Source: CAVQZA01 sp963724805 (GTDB lineage Bacteria; Actinomycetota; Thermoleophilia; Gaiellales; Gaiellaceae). From it: a stretch of 64,000 bases of DNA. Every line of letters begins with the position of its first letter. Within the stretch, counting starts at the first letter, position 1. Below, piece after piece: positions 17,064-25,264 of this stretch. The DNA lies in the NCBI GenBank assembly GCA_963724805.1, contig CAVRWA010000011.1:558001-622000 (forward strand), read 5' to 3'. The notes below the pieces were generated by a model, which saw nothing but the letters and a program-made list of their open reading frames with translations, did no database searches and had not been told where the DNA came from. The translations under genes were made by a program, and so were the position numbers.

Positions 17064-18048
17064 CCTGCAGGCGGTCGCGGATGCGCTTCGCACGCACGAC
17101 CGCTTTGTGCTCACCACACACGAGAATCCCGACGGCGACGCCCTCGGCTCGCTGCTCGCGCTCCAGCTCGCCCTGAGCGGGCTCGGCAAGGACACGGTGA
17201 TGGCTATGACCTCGCCCGGACCGCTTCCGGCCGAGTACGGCTTCATGGACTTGTCCGAGCTGTTGCGCGAATGGCCCGCCGACGTCTCCGACCGCGTGCT
17301 CGTCGCCGTGGACTGCGCCAGCGAGGCGCGGATCGCCGACCCGGAGGTGCTCGGGCGCGTGCCGCTCGTCGTCGACATCGACCACCATCACGACAACACC
17401 CGCTTCGGGCAGGTGAATCTGATCGTGGCCGACGCCTCCTCGACCGGCGAGGTCCTGCGCGACGTCCTCCGCGAGCTCGACGTGCCGCTGACGCCCGAGA
17501 TCGCCGAGGCGCTCTACGTCGCGCTGGTGACGGACACCGGCCGCTTCCAGTACACGAACACGACGCCGAAGGCGCACGGGCTCGCGAAGGAGCTGCTGGA
17601 GGCCGGCGCCGACGTCCATCGGGTCTTCCAGGGCGTCTACGAGTCCATGGAGCTCGCGAAGCTCAAGCTGCTGGGCCGCGCGATCGACCGCGTGCAGGTG
17701 TACGAGGGGGGGCGGATCGTCGTCTCCAACCTCCTGCGCACGGACTTCGCCGAGGTCGGCGCGGTCGAGCCGTACTCGGAGGGAATCATCGACTCGCTGC
17801 GGGCGGTCGACGGGGCCGAGCTGGCGGTGCTGATCCGCGAGCCGCCGCGCTCGGACGGGCCGACGCGCCGCGTCTCGCTGCGCGCCTCGGTCGACGAGCT
17901 CGACGTGTCGTCGATAGCGCGCGGTGCGGGCGGTGGCGGCCACCAGCAGGCTGCGGGCTTCTCGAGCGAGGCCTCGGTCGAGGAGATCACCGAGTTCATC
18001 CGCAGCGCGTACCGGGAGCAGCGCGACGGTGCCGCCGCGGGCGCTTGA
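17035..18048 (+). CDS. nrnA: DHH/DHHA1 nanoRNase / phosphoesterase (NrnA-like)
   Basis: Degrades short RNA oligonucleotides and dephosphorylates pAp in related proteins. The 337-residue protein has the DHH-domain metal motifs ENPDGDALGS (~30-39), an Asp in VAVDCAS, and DIDHHHDN (~113-120), then a DHHA1 domain with the GGGGHQQAAGF-type motif near residue 300. It lies between rbfA and truB as in many Gram-positive genomes. The ATG at 17035 is inside the end of rbfA. Confidence 0.92.
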   Translation: MSSPQTTTSDLQAVADALRTHDRFVLTTHENPDGDALGSLLALQLALSGLGKDTVMAMTSPGPLPAEYGFMDLSELLREWPADVSDRVLVAVDCASEARIADPEVLGRVPLVVDIDHHHDNTRFGQVNLIVADASSTGEVLRDVLRELDVPLTPEIAEALYVALVTDTGRFQYTNTTPKAHGLAKELLEAGADVHRVFQGVYESMELAKLKLLGRAIDRVQVYEGGRIVVSNLLRTDFAEVGAVEPYSEGIIDSLRAVDGAELAVLIREPPRSDGPTRRVSLRASVDELDVSSIARGAGGGGHQQAAGFSSEASVEEITEFIRSAYREQRDGAAAGA

Positions 18049-18682
18049 GCCTGCCGGGGTGATCCTCGTGGACAAGCCGGCGGGGCCCTCGTCGTTCGCC
18101 GTGGTCAACCGGATCCGGAGCCGAACCGGTGCCCGCACGGGCCACGCGGGCACGCTCGACCCGTTCGCTACCGGCCTCCTGCTCGTCCTCTCCGGAAGCG
18201 CGACCCGGCTCGCGCAGCGTTTCGTCGGCCTGGACAAGCGCTACCTCACAGAGATCGACCTCACGGCCCGAACGGCGACCGGCGACCGCGAGGGGGAGCT
18301 ACTCGACGAGCACGAGCCTCCTGGCCGCGCTGAGCTCGAGGCCCGCCTCGACGAGCTTCAGGGTGAGATCGAGCTGCCGGTCCCGGCGGCCTCGGCCGTG
18401 AAGATCGACGGCGAGCGCGCCTACAGGCTCCACCGGAAGGGGATCGAGGTCGAGATGCCCCTCCGGCGCAGCACGGTCCGCGAGCTCCGGCTCGTCGCCT
18501 TCGACGGCCGCGTCGCGACGCTCGACCTGCTCGTCTCGGCGGGCACGTACGTGCGCGCGATCGCCGACGCGCTCGGCGGCCACTGCGTCTCGTTGCGGCG
18601 CACCGAGGTCGGCCCGTTCCGCCTCGAGGAGGCCGACGAGGAGCGGATCGTCCCTCCCGAAGACGCACTGGCGCGCCTGTGA
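18029..18682 (+). CDS. truB: tRNA pseudouridine-55 synthase, short form
   Basis: Converts U55 to pseudouridine in the T-arm of tRNA. Catalytic Asp is in TGHAGTLDPFATG near residue 40, preceded by ILVDKPAGPSSF. At about 217 residues it is much shorter than the usual 290-310: the frame ends soon after VSLRRTEVGPFRL, so the C-terminal PUA-like domain is absent. The start is GTG 18029 (20-base overlap with nrnA) or GTG 18059; the first keeps the conserved glycine before ILVDKP. It overlaps ribF by 4 bases. Confidence 0.92.
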   Translation: MPPRALEPAGVILVDKPAGPSSFAVVNRIRSRTGARTGHAGTLDPFATGLLLVLSGSATRLAQRFVGLDKRYLTEIDLTARTATGDREGELLDEHEPPGRAELEARLDELQGEIELPVPAASAVKIDGERAYRLHRKGIEVEMPLRRSTVRELRLVAFDGRVATLDLLVSAGTYVRAIADALGGHCVSLRRTEVGPFRLEEADEERIVPPEDALARL

Positions 18683-19545
18683 AGATCGCGCACGCGCCCT
18701 CGCAGCTCGACCGCCAGCCGCGCGCGGTCGCGATCGGCGCCTTCGACGGCGTGCACCGCGGACACCGGAGCGTGATCCAGACGGCTCTCGACACCGGGCT
18801 CGCCGCCACCGTCGTCACGTTCGACCCGCACCCGAGGATCGCATTCGGCCACCGGGTCGAGCTGATCACGACGCTCGAGCGGAAGCTGGAGCTGTTCGAG
18901 GAAGCCGGTGCGGACGCGGCGCTGATCGTCTCGTTCACACCGGAGGTGATGCGCCTCGCCCCGGACGCGTTCGCCGAGGAGTACCTGCGCGCGATCGGAG
19001 CCGAGGTCGTCGTCGCGGGCGGGGACTTCCGCTTCGGGCACGGCCGCAGCGGCGACCTCGAGCTGCTCGAGCGCCTCGGCTTTGCGGTTCGGACAGCGCC
19101 CGAGGTCGGCGGCGTCTCGTCGTCGGCGATCCGTGCCCTCGTCGAATCGGGCGACGTGGCCGGCGCCGCCGTGCTGCTCGGGCGCCCGCCCGAGGTCGAC
19201 GGGGTGGTGGTCCCGGGTGAGCGCCGCGGCGGCACGCTCGGCTATCCGACCGCGAACCTCGGGATCGACTCGAGCCTGCTCGTCCCGCGGTACGGGATCT
19301 ACGCGGGCGCAGCGCGTGGGCACCGGGCCGCGCTCTCGATCGGCACGAATCCCCACTACGGCGGCACGGAGCGCCGGATCGAGCCCTATCTGCTCGACTT
19401 CGAGGGTGACCTCTACGGGCAGCGGCTCGTGGTGGAGGTCTGGCAGCGCCTGCGGGACGAGCGCGCGTTTCCGAGCGAGGAGGCGCTGGTCGAGCAGATC
19501 GCGCGCGACGTCGAGGCGACGCGCAAGGCGGTTCGACCCGTCTAG
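18679..19545 (+). CDS. ribF: Bifunctional riboflavin kinase / FAD synthetase
   Basis: Makes FMN and then FAD from riboflavin. The 288-residue protein has the N-terminal nucleotidyltransferase domain (IGAFDGVHRGHR ~19-30, TFDPHPR, and GGDFRFGHGRSGD), and the C-terminal kinase domain with GYPTANLG near residue 190 and the NPHYGG segment. The GTG start overlaps the truB stop. It appears to end the rimP operon; only a small zinc-ribbon gene precedes rpsO. Confidence 0.95.
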   Translation: MKIAHAPSQLDRQPRAVAIGAFDGVHRGHRSVIQTALDTGLAATVVTFDPHPRIAFGHRVELITTLERKLELFEEAGADAALIVSFTPEVMRLAPDAFAEEYLRAIGAEVVVAGGDFRFGHGRSGDLELLERLGFAVRTAPEVGGVSSSAIRALVESGDVAGAAVLLGRPPEVDGVVVPGERRGGTLGYPTANLGIDSSLLVPRYGIYAGAARGHRAALSIGTNPHYGGTERRIEPYLLDFEGDLYGQRLVVEVWQRLRDERAFPSEEALVEQIARDVEATRKAVRPV

Positions 19546-19591
19546 GGGCCTGAACCCGCAAGATTCCAGGGCTCGCGGCATCTTCCCGGTC

Positions 19592-19792
19592 ATGAGGGAG
19601 AAGGCACCGCTCACGGTGTACCAGAGCGTGCGCTGTCTGGAGTGCGGGGTCGTCTACTCGAAGCCGGAGCGCGGCGGAACCCTCACCGTTAACCCGGGAT
19701 GCCCGGACTGCGGCTACGTCGGCTGGCTGCCGCTCACCGTCCCGGTCTCGCGTGAGTTCGTGCGGCCCCGCCTGTACCGCCCCGCGCGTTGA
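19592..19792 (+). CDS. Small zinc-ribbon protein, function unknown
   Basis: 66-residue frame with two CxxC pairs, RCLECGVVY and GCPDCGYVGW, separated by about 19 residues: a clear zinc-ribbon pattern. The tail is basic and Pro/Arg-rich. The ATG at 19592 is preceded by no strong ribosome site. The cysteine spacing argues for a real gene, but I do not recognise a named family. It could be an RNA- or ribosome-associated adaptor, which is speculation. Confidence 0.6.
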   Translation: MREKAPLTVYQSVRCLECGVVYSKPERGGTLTVNPGCPDCGYVGWLPLTVPVSREFVRPRLYRPAR

Positions 19793-19810
19793 CACGGTCG
19801 CTGGTACCCT

Positions 19811-19892
19811 TGAGCGCGACCCCGGTCTCGGCCGTACGCGTCTTCCTTGCGCGGCGTGCGGGGACCGGCGGAGTCCACACAACGGAGGTGCA
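19811..19892 (+). promoter_or_regulatory. rpsO 5' leader with possible long-range stem
   Basis: The leader contains CCGGTC (19822-19827) and its complement GACCGG (19863-19868), enclosing a GC-rich segment that can pair internally (GCCG at 19831-19834 with CGGC at 19852-19855). A good Shine-Dalgarno sequence GGAGG (19884-19888) precedes the ATG. Ribosomal protein S15 autoregulates through leader structures in several bacteria; whether this one does is inference. Confidence 0.4.
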
Positions 19893-20162
19893 ATGACCCT
19901 CACCAAGGAAGCCAAGTCAGAGATCTTCAAGAAACATGGCCGGCACGAGACCGACACGGGCTCGCCGGAGGCGCAGATCGCAATGCTCACGGAGCGGATC
20001 AACCAGCTCACCGAGCACCTGCGCACCCACGCGAAGGACCACTATTCGCGCCGCGGCCTGCTCAAGCTCGTCGGCCGTCGCCGTCGCTTCCTGAACTATC
20101 TCCAGAAGCACGACCTCGAGGGCTATCGCGCCCTCATCAAGGAGCTAGGGCTCAGGCGCTAG
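19893..20162 (+). CDS. rpsO: 30S ribosomal protein S15
   Basis: 89-residue primary rRNA-binding protein of the 30S subunit. All hallmarks are present: KHGRHETDTGSPEAQIAML, the HRR-like HYSRRGLLKLVGRRRR stretch and a C-terminal ALIKELGLRR. Length is exactly that of the family. It precedes pnp, as in most bacteria, with a long hairpin between them. Confidence 0.98.
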   Translation: MTLTKEAKSEIFKKHGRHETDTGSPEAQIAMLTERINQLTEHLRTHAKDHYSRRGLLKLVGRRRRFLNYLQKHDLEGYRALIKELGLRR

Positions 20163-20171
20163 CTCGACAAG

Positions 20172-20231
20172 GGAGGGTGGAGTTTGGGCGAGCGCCGCAG
20201 GCCGCGACGCTCGCCCAAACATCCACCCTCC
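20172..20231 (+). promoter_or_regulatory. Long near-perfect hairpin between rpsO and pnp
   Basis: The arms 20172-20194 and 20208-20231 pair over 23 bp with a single bulged A (20221) and a 13-base loop. No T-run follows, so it is not a typical intrinsic terminator. The rpsO-pnp intergenic region of E. coli carries an RNase III hairpin used for PNPase autoregulation; this element has the right position and a long enough duplex for the same role. Its 3' arm also resembles a sequence near 25163 (see repeat), so a dispersed palindrome is an alternative. Confidence 0.7.
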
Positions 20232-20262
20232 ACCCATAAGCAGAGTGGAGGAATAGAGAGAG

Positions 20263-22728
20263 ATGAGTATTGCAACCGAGCGCCAGGCCTCGGTTACCGT
20301 CGCGGTCGGCGAGGAGTCGATCACGTTCGAGACCGGCAAGCTGGCGAAGCAGGCGGACGGCGCCGTCGTCGTCCGTGCGGGCGAGACGATGGTGCTCGCG
20401 ACTGCGCAGGGAAGGCCAGAGGCCCGCGAGGGCGCCGACTTCTTCCCGCTGACCGTCGACGTCGAGGAGCGCATGTACGCCGCGGGCAAGATCCCCGGCG
20501 GCTTCTTCAAGCGTGAGGGACGCGCCACCGAGCGCGCCACCCTGACCGCGCGCATGATCGACCGCCCGATCCGGCCGCTCTGGCCGAAGGGCTACAAGAA
20601 CGAGGTGCAGGTGATCTGCACCGTTCTCTCGGCCGACCTCGTAGCGCCTCACGACATCCTGTGCATCAACGGCGCCTCCGCGGCGCTGATGATCTCGTCG
20701 CTGCCGTTCTTCGGCCCGGTCGGGGCCGTGCGGATCGGGCTGATCGACGGCAAGCTCGTCGTCAACCCGACGCTGCAGGAGACGCACGAGGACAGCGAGC
20801 TCGACCTGATCGTCGTCGGCACCAAGGAGGCGCTGACGATGGTCGAAGCAGGCGCGAACGTCGTGCCCGAGCAGACACTGCTCGAGGCGTTCGACCTCGC
20901 CCAGGGCGAGATCCGCAAGCTGTGCGAGGCGCAGGAGGAGCTCCGCGAGAGGGTCGGCAAGCCGAAGTGGCTCGACATGGAGCTGACCGCCGAGCTCGAG
21001 AGCTCGCAGGGCGACGTGATCACGGCCCGCATCCAGGCCGACGGCCTCCGCGAGGCCGGCTCGATCGTCGAGGAGCTGTGCGACGAGCTCTGCCCGCCGC
21101 TGACGATGGACTCGACCGAGGCCGACATCACCCGCATCACACAGGTGCGGGCGAGCCTCAACCTGCTGCTCGACAAGCTGCGGCAGGCAGCCGTCGAGGG
21201 GCCGGTGCGCGAGCAGTTCGAGAGCGACCTGATCGCCCTCACCGACGCGGAGCAGGACTCGAAGGAGCTGAAGTCGGCGAAGCGCCATCTGCTCTTCGAG
21301 CGGATCATCGAGACCGTCGAGCTGCCCTTCCCGGTCGGCACGCCCGGTCCCGAGGGCGAGGTCGCGAAGGACTCGCTCACGAAGAGCTACGTCAAGCGCG
21401 CGGCCGAGGCGATCTACAAGAACATCGTCCGCAGCAAGATCGCGGTCGACAAGCGCCGGCCGGACGGCCGCAGCGCGGAGGAGATCCGGCCGATCGAGTG
21501 CGAGGTGGGAGTCTCGCCGCGCACGCACGGCTCGGGCCTCTTCACGCGTGGGCAGACGCAGATCCTGACGCTCTGCACGCTCGGCACGGCGAAGGAGGGC
21601 CAGCGGATCGACGACCTCTCCCTCGAGAACGAGCGCCGCTACATGCACCACTACAACTTCCCGCCCTACTCGGTCGGGGAGACGGGCTTCATGCGTGGCC
21701 CGAAGCGGCGTGACATCGGCCACGGCGCACTCGCGCAGCGGGCACTCGAGCCGATGATCCCGCCGGCGGACGAGTTCCCCTACACGATCCGCCTTGTCTC
21801 GGAGACGCTCGAGTCGAACGGCTCGTCGTCGATGGGCTCGGTGTGCGGCTCGACGCTGTCGATGATGGACGCCGGTGTGCCGATCAAGGCGCCGGTCTCC
21901 GGCATCGCGATGGGCCTCGTCAAGGAGGGCGACGACTACACGATCCTCACCGACATCCAGGGTGCGGAGGACCACCTCGGCGACATGGACTTCAAGGTCG
22001 CCGGCACGAAGGAGGGGGTCACCGCCCTGCAGATGGACATCAAGATCACCGGCGTCACGCGGGAGATCATGGGGCAGGCGCTCGAGCAGGCGAAGCGGGC
22101 CCGCGCCTCGATCCTCGACAAGATGCTCGAGGTGATCTCCGAGCCGCGCGGCGCGCTCGCGGACCATGCGCCGCGGATCTCGACGGTCAAGATCAACCCC
22201 GAGTTCATCGGCATGGTGATCGGCAAGGGCGGCGAGACGATCCGCGGCCTCGAGGCCGACTACGACGTCCAGATCGACATCGGCGAGGACGGCACGATCA
22301 TGATCTACGCCACCGAGGGCACGAAGGCCGACGCCGCGATCTCCGCGATCCAGGCGCTGACCAAGGAGCCCGAGGTGGGTGACACCTACACCGGCAAGGT
22401 CGTCAAGACGACGCAGTTCGGCGCCTTCGTCGAGCTGAAGAAGGGCACCGACGGCCTGCTCCACGTCTCGAACGTGGGCCCGGGCCGGGTCGGCCACATC
22501 GAGGACGTGATCGCGCGAGGCGACGTGCTCGACGTGATCGTCCAGGAAGTCGACAAGGCGCGTGGGCGCATCGGCCTGAAGCTGGTCGCCAAGCACGAGG
22601 ACGGCCGCCTGGTGCAGCCCGAGGAGCTGATCGAGCGGGCGAAGAACGCTCCTCCACGGGAGCCGGAGGAGGAGCGTCCGCGCCGTAGCGGCGGGGATCG
22701 CGGCGGCCGCGGAGGCGGACGGCGCTAG
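20263..22728 (+). CDS. pnp: Polyribonucleotide nucleotidyltransferase (PNPase)
   Basis: 3'-to-5' phosphorolytic exoribonuclease of RNA decay. The 821-residue protein has two RNase PH domains, a helical linker, a KH domain (IGMVIGKGGETIRGLE, ~647-662) and an S1 domain (GDTYTGKVVKTTQFGAF, ~706-722), ending in an Arg/Gly-rich tail (GGDRGGRGGGRR). It is longer than the usual 700-750 residues, mainly through an extended linker between the RNase PH domains (roughly residues 270-395) and the RGG tail. A GGAGG site lies 11 bases before the ATG. Confidence 0.97.
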   Translation: MSIATERQASVTVAVGEESITFETGKLAKQADGAVVVRAGETMVLATAQGRPEAREGADFFPLTVDVEERMYAAGKIPGGFFKREGRATERATLTARMIDRPIRPLWPKGYKNEVQVICTVLSADLVAPHDILCINGASAALMISSLPFFGPVGAVRIGLIDGKLVVNPTLQETHEDSELDLIVVGTKEALTMVEAGANVVPEQTLLEAFDLAQGEIRKLCEAQEELRERVGKPKWLDMELTAELESSQGDVITARIQADGLREAGSIVEELCDELCPPLTMDSTEADITRITQVRASLNLLLDKLRQAAVEGPVREQFESDLIALTDAEQDSKELKSAKRHLLFERIIETVELPFPVGTPGPEGEVAKDSLTKSYVKRAAEAIYKNIVRSKIAVDKRRPDGRSAEEIRPIECEVGVSPRTHGSGLFTRGQTQILTLCTLGTAKEGQRIDDLSLENERRYMHHYNFPPYSVGETGFMRGPKRRDIGHGALAQRALEPMIPPADEFPYTIRLVSETLESNGSSSMGSVCGSTLSMMDAGVPIKAPVSGIAMGLVKEGDDYTILTDIQGAEDHLGDMDFKVAGTKEGVTALQMDIKITGVTREIMGQALEQAKRARASILDKMLEVISEPRGALADHAPRISTVKINPEFIGMVIGKGGETIRGLEADYDVQIDIGEDGTIMIYATEGTKADAAISAIQALTKEPEVGDTYTGKVVKTTQFGAFVELKKGTDGLLHVSNVGPGRVGHIEDVIARGDVLDVIVQEVDKARGRIGLKLVAKHEDGRLVQPEELIERAKNAPPREPEEERPRRSGGDRGGRGGGRR

Positions 22729-22743
22729 GACAGGAGCTCGACG

Positions 22744-22783
22744 ACGCGCCGGCCGTTGCGACGGCCGGCGCGTGCTTCTCTCT
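22744..22783 (+). terminator. Intrinsic terminator after pnp
   Basis: A perfect 13-bp stem (22744-22756 with 22761-22773) closed by a TGCG loop is followed by GCTTCTCTCT. The pyrimidine tract is imperfect but the stem is very stable. It lies between pnp and the next gene on the same strand. Confidence 0.75.
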
Positions 22784-22787
22784 GATC

Positions 22788-23243
22788 GTGCCGATCCGGC
22801 TAGCGCTGGGCGGCGCCGTCCTTGTCGCGGCCCTGGCCAGGGGAGCACGGCCGGAGTCGGCCGTGGGCGGGTTCGCCCTCGGCGCCGCGTTCCTCGCTTT
22901 CGCAGCGCTCTCCGACCGGCGAAGCGTCCTGCTGCGACGCTCGGAGCCCGAGCCGCTTCCCCCGCGGGCGCACCGCGAGCCGTGGTGGTGGGTGGCCTGG
23001 CGGATGATGCTTCCGAGCACGGTCGTGGTGACCGTTCTCGCCGTCGGCACGGTCGCCTGGGGGAGCCTCGTGCTGGGCGCGATCCTCGGCGGGGCGCTCG
23101 CGGGTCTGGGCATCGCCGCCGCGGTCACCTGGGTGCGGCTCGCCGCGTGGGAGGCCGGGCGCGGGGTGAGCCTCTACTTCGAGCTGACCGGGGAGGGGCG
23201 GCGTTTCGTCGAGCCGCGAGGAGTGCGGGAGCCGACGGCGTAG
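22788..23243 (+). CDS. Small membrane protein, function unknown
   Basis: 151 residues with an N-terminal pair of hydrophobic segments (LALGGAVLVAALARG; GGFALGAAFLAFAAL), a charged loop with RREPWWW-like content, then two more hydrophobic stretches (STVVVTVLAVGTVAWGSLVLGAI and GALAGLGIAAAVTWV). It probably has four membrane helices. No family is recognised. It is 3 bases upstream of the M16 peptidase gene and probably cotranscribed. Confidence 0.65.
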   Translation: MPIRLALGGAVLVAALARGARPESAVGGFALGAAFLAFAALSDRRSVLLRRSEPEPLPPRAHREPWWWVAWRMMLPSTVVVTVLAVGTVAWGSLVLGAILGGALAGLGIAAAVTWVRLAAWEAGRGVSLYFELTGEGRRFVEPRGVREPTA

Positions 23244-23246
23244 GCT

Positions 23247-24539
23247 GTGGCCGTGCAGAAGTACACGCTCACCGAGCTCGACTCCGGCGAGCGCGTGGTC
23301 TCGGAGCGGGTGCCGGGCGTTCGCTCGGTGTCGATCGGGTTCTGGATCGGCTCGGGCTCGCGCGACGAGCGCCCCGATCGGGCGGGCGTTTCGCATTTCA
23401 TCGAGCACCTGCTGTTCAAGGGCTCGCGCCGTCACGGCGCCCAGGAGATCGCCGAGATCTTCGACGAGATGGGCAGCGAGCTGAACGCAGCCACCTCGCG
23501 CGAGCACACCGTCGTGTACGCGCGCATCCCCGACTCGCACCTCGAGGGCGCGCTGGACGTGATGGTGGGAATGGTCTTCGAGCCCACCTTCTCGGAGCTC
23601 GACGCGGAGCGGGAGGTCGTGCTCGAGGAGATCGCGATGTACGAGGACACACCCGGCGAGGCAGTCCACGACCTGTTTTCGGAGGCGGTCTTCGGCGGAC
23701 ACGCGCTCGGCCGCCCGGTGATCGGGACCGTTGAGGTGATCGCGGGGATCGGGCGCCGCGCCGTCGCCGGTTACCACGCATCCGCGTACGCCGAGTCGAA
23801 CGTCGTGATCGCTGCGGCCGGGAACGTCGAGCACGAGCACCTCGTGCGCCTGCTCCGGCGCGAGGGCGCAGGCAGGGGTGACGGACGGCCGCCGCTGCGA
23901 CGGCCGCTCGTGAAGGCGCCCCCGCCGGGTCTCCGCTTCGGCCGCAAGGAGACCGAGCAGTACAACGTCTGCGTCGGCGCGCCCGGGATCTCCCGCTCCG
24001 ACCGGCGGCGCTTCGCCGCGTCGCTGCTCGACTCGATCCTCGGCGGCTCGGCGTCGTCGCGCCTCTTCCAGGAGATCCGCGAGAAGCGGGGGATGGCGTA
24101 CTCGGTCTACAGCTTCGCGTCGCAGTACACCGACACGGGCCTGATCGGCGTCTACGTGGGCACGCGCGAGGAGAACGTGGGGCCGTCGCTCGAGATCGTA
24201 GCCGAGCAGCTGGCGGACATCGCGGCCGGCAACCTGCGCACTCGTGAGCTCGAGCGCGCGAAGGAGAACCTGAAGGGCCGGATCCATCTCTCGATGGAGT
24301 CGACCTCGAACCGGATGAGCCGCCTCGGCAAGTCGCTGATCACCGACGCGGAGCTCCTCTCCTTCGAGCGGATCATCGCGGAGATCGAGAGCGTCGACGG
24401 CGACGAGGTGGCCGAGCTGGCGGCGCTGCTCCTGGCGCCCGAGCGGCTCTCCGCGGCGGGGATCGGGCCGAACGAGGAGGTCTTCCGCGCGGCTGTCGAG
24501 CGCGTCAGCCCGGCGCTCTCGGCGAAGGCCGTGGCGTGA
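23247..24539 (+). CDS. M16 family zinc metallopeptidase (pitrilysin/processing-protease type)
   Basis: 430-residue protein with the inverted zinc motif HFIEH (HxxEH) near residue 51 and the downstream glutamate in EREVVLEEIAMYEDTP (~125-140). The C-terminal half is the non-catalytic M16 domain, including GGSASSRLFQEIREKRGMAYSVYS. Orthologues sit next to pnp and dapB in actinobacteria and Firmicutes. GTG 23247 or GTG 23253 could start translation. The stop overlaps the dapB GTG. Confidence 0.92.
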   Translation: MAVQKYTLTELDSGERVVSERVPGVRSVSIGFWIGSGSRDERPDRAGVSHFIEHLLFKGSRRHGAQEIAEIFDEMGSELNAATSREHTVVYARIPDSHLEGALDVMVGMVFEPTFSELDAEREVVLEEIAMYEDTPGEAVHDLFSEAVFGGHALGRPVIGTVEVIAGIGRRAVAGYHASAYAESNVVIAAAGNVEHEHLVRLLRREGAGRGDGRPPLRRPLVKAPPPGLRFGRKETEQYNVCVGAPGISRSDRRRFAASLLDSILGGSASSRLFQEIREKRGMAYSVYSFASQYTDTGLIGVYVGTREENVGPSLEIVAEQLADIAAGNLRTRELERAKENLKGRIHLSMESTSNRMSRLGKSLITDAELLSFERIIAEIESVDGDEVAELAALLLAPERLSAAGIGPNEEVFRAAVERVSPALSAKAVA

Positions 24540-25147
24540 GAGTCGTGTTCTTCGGCCGGGACGGCAAGGTCGGGCGGGCGATCGCACCGCGGCTGGAAGC
24601 TGCCGGCCACGAGCTGGTCGAGCTCGAGGAGGCGGAGATCGCGGTCGACTTCACGCGGCCCGACGCGGTGGTAGGGACGGCGGAGCGTTGCCTCGCGCAG
24701 GGGACGCAGATGGTGATCGGCACCACCGGCTTCGACCGCGATCGGGTCGACGCGCTCGCCGTCGAAGCCGGGGTGGCGGCGTTCCATGCGCCGAACTTCG
24801 CGCTCGGGGCGGTGCTGATGATGCGTTTCGCCGCCGAGGCCGCCGCGCAGCTGCCGAGGGCCGAGATCGTCGAGCTCCACAACGAGGCGAAGGTCGACGC
24901 ACCCTCGGGCACGGCTCTCGCAACCGCCGCCGCGATGGGCACGTCGCCTGCGATCCACTCCGTCCGCCTGCCCGGGCTCGTCGCACACCAGGTGGTGCTT
25001 CTCGGCGGGGAGGGGGAGCTGCTCACGATCCGGCACGACACGCTGTCGCGCGAGGCGTTCGCGCCCGGCGTGCTGCTCGCGCTCGAGCGCGTCCGCTCGC
25101 TCCCGCCGGGCCTCACAGTGGGGCTCGAGGCGCTGCTCGGGGACTGA
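24536..25147 (+). CDS. dapB: 4-hydroxy-tetrahydrodipicolinate reductase, compact form
   Basis: Reduces hydroxytetrahydrodipicolinate in the diaminopimelate/lysine pathway. Family segments are GTTGFD (~61), APNFALGAVLMMRFA (~84-98), the catalytic stretch ELHNEAKVDAPSGTA (~115-129), and RLPGLVAHQVV with IRHDTLSREAFAPG. It is only 203 residues against 245-270: about 25 residues are missing after DAPSGTA and the N-terminal region is shorter. The usual HH pair is HN; the first His, the presumed acid, is kept. It precedes dapA. Confidence 0.88.
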   Translation: MRVVFFGRDGKVGRAIAPRLEAAGHELVELEEAEIAVDFTRPDAVVGTAERCLAQGTQMVIGTTGFDRDRVDALAVEAGVAAFHAPNFALGAVLMMRFAAEAAAQLPRAEIVELHNEAKVDAPSGTALATAAAMGTSPAIHSVRLPGLVAHQVVLLGGEGELLTIRHDTLSREAFAPGVLLALERVRSLPPGLTVGLEALLGD

Positions 25148-25156
25148 GCGGAGGAC

Positions 25157-25195
25157 CCATCCCAAACCCCCACCCACCCACGGGGGAGGTGAAGG
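25157..25195. repeat. Possible intergenic palindromic repeat copy
   Basis: The C-rich stretch contains CCCAAAC, two bases, CCACCC, also present in the 3' arm of the rpsO-pnp hairpin at 20214-20228 (CCCAAACATCCACCC). CCCCC and GGGGG here could form a short hairpin. Two related intergenic copies suggest a REP-like family, but two partial matches in one window is weak evidence. Confidence 0.3.
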
Positions 25196-25252
25196 GTACG
25201 GGACCAGGACGCGCGTGTGTGTGACCGTTTCGTGCCGATTCGCGCCTGGGCG

Positions 25253-25258
25253 TACAAT
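25253..25258 (+). promoter_or_regulatory. -10 box of dapA
   Basis: TACAAT, close to consensus, ends 6 bases before the GTG at 25265, predicting a leaderless dapA mRNA. It also supports that GTG as the start over an ATG-less longer frame beginning at 25217. A -35 box is not clear. Confidence 0.5.
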
Positions 25259-25264
25259 CGACCC

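Noticed and set aside
19789..19810. TTGACA with TACCCT as an rpsO promoter
   Set aside because: The spacing is only 10 bases, too short for a sigma-A promoter.
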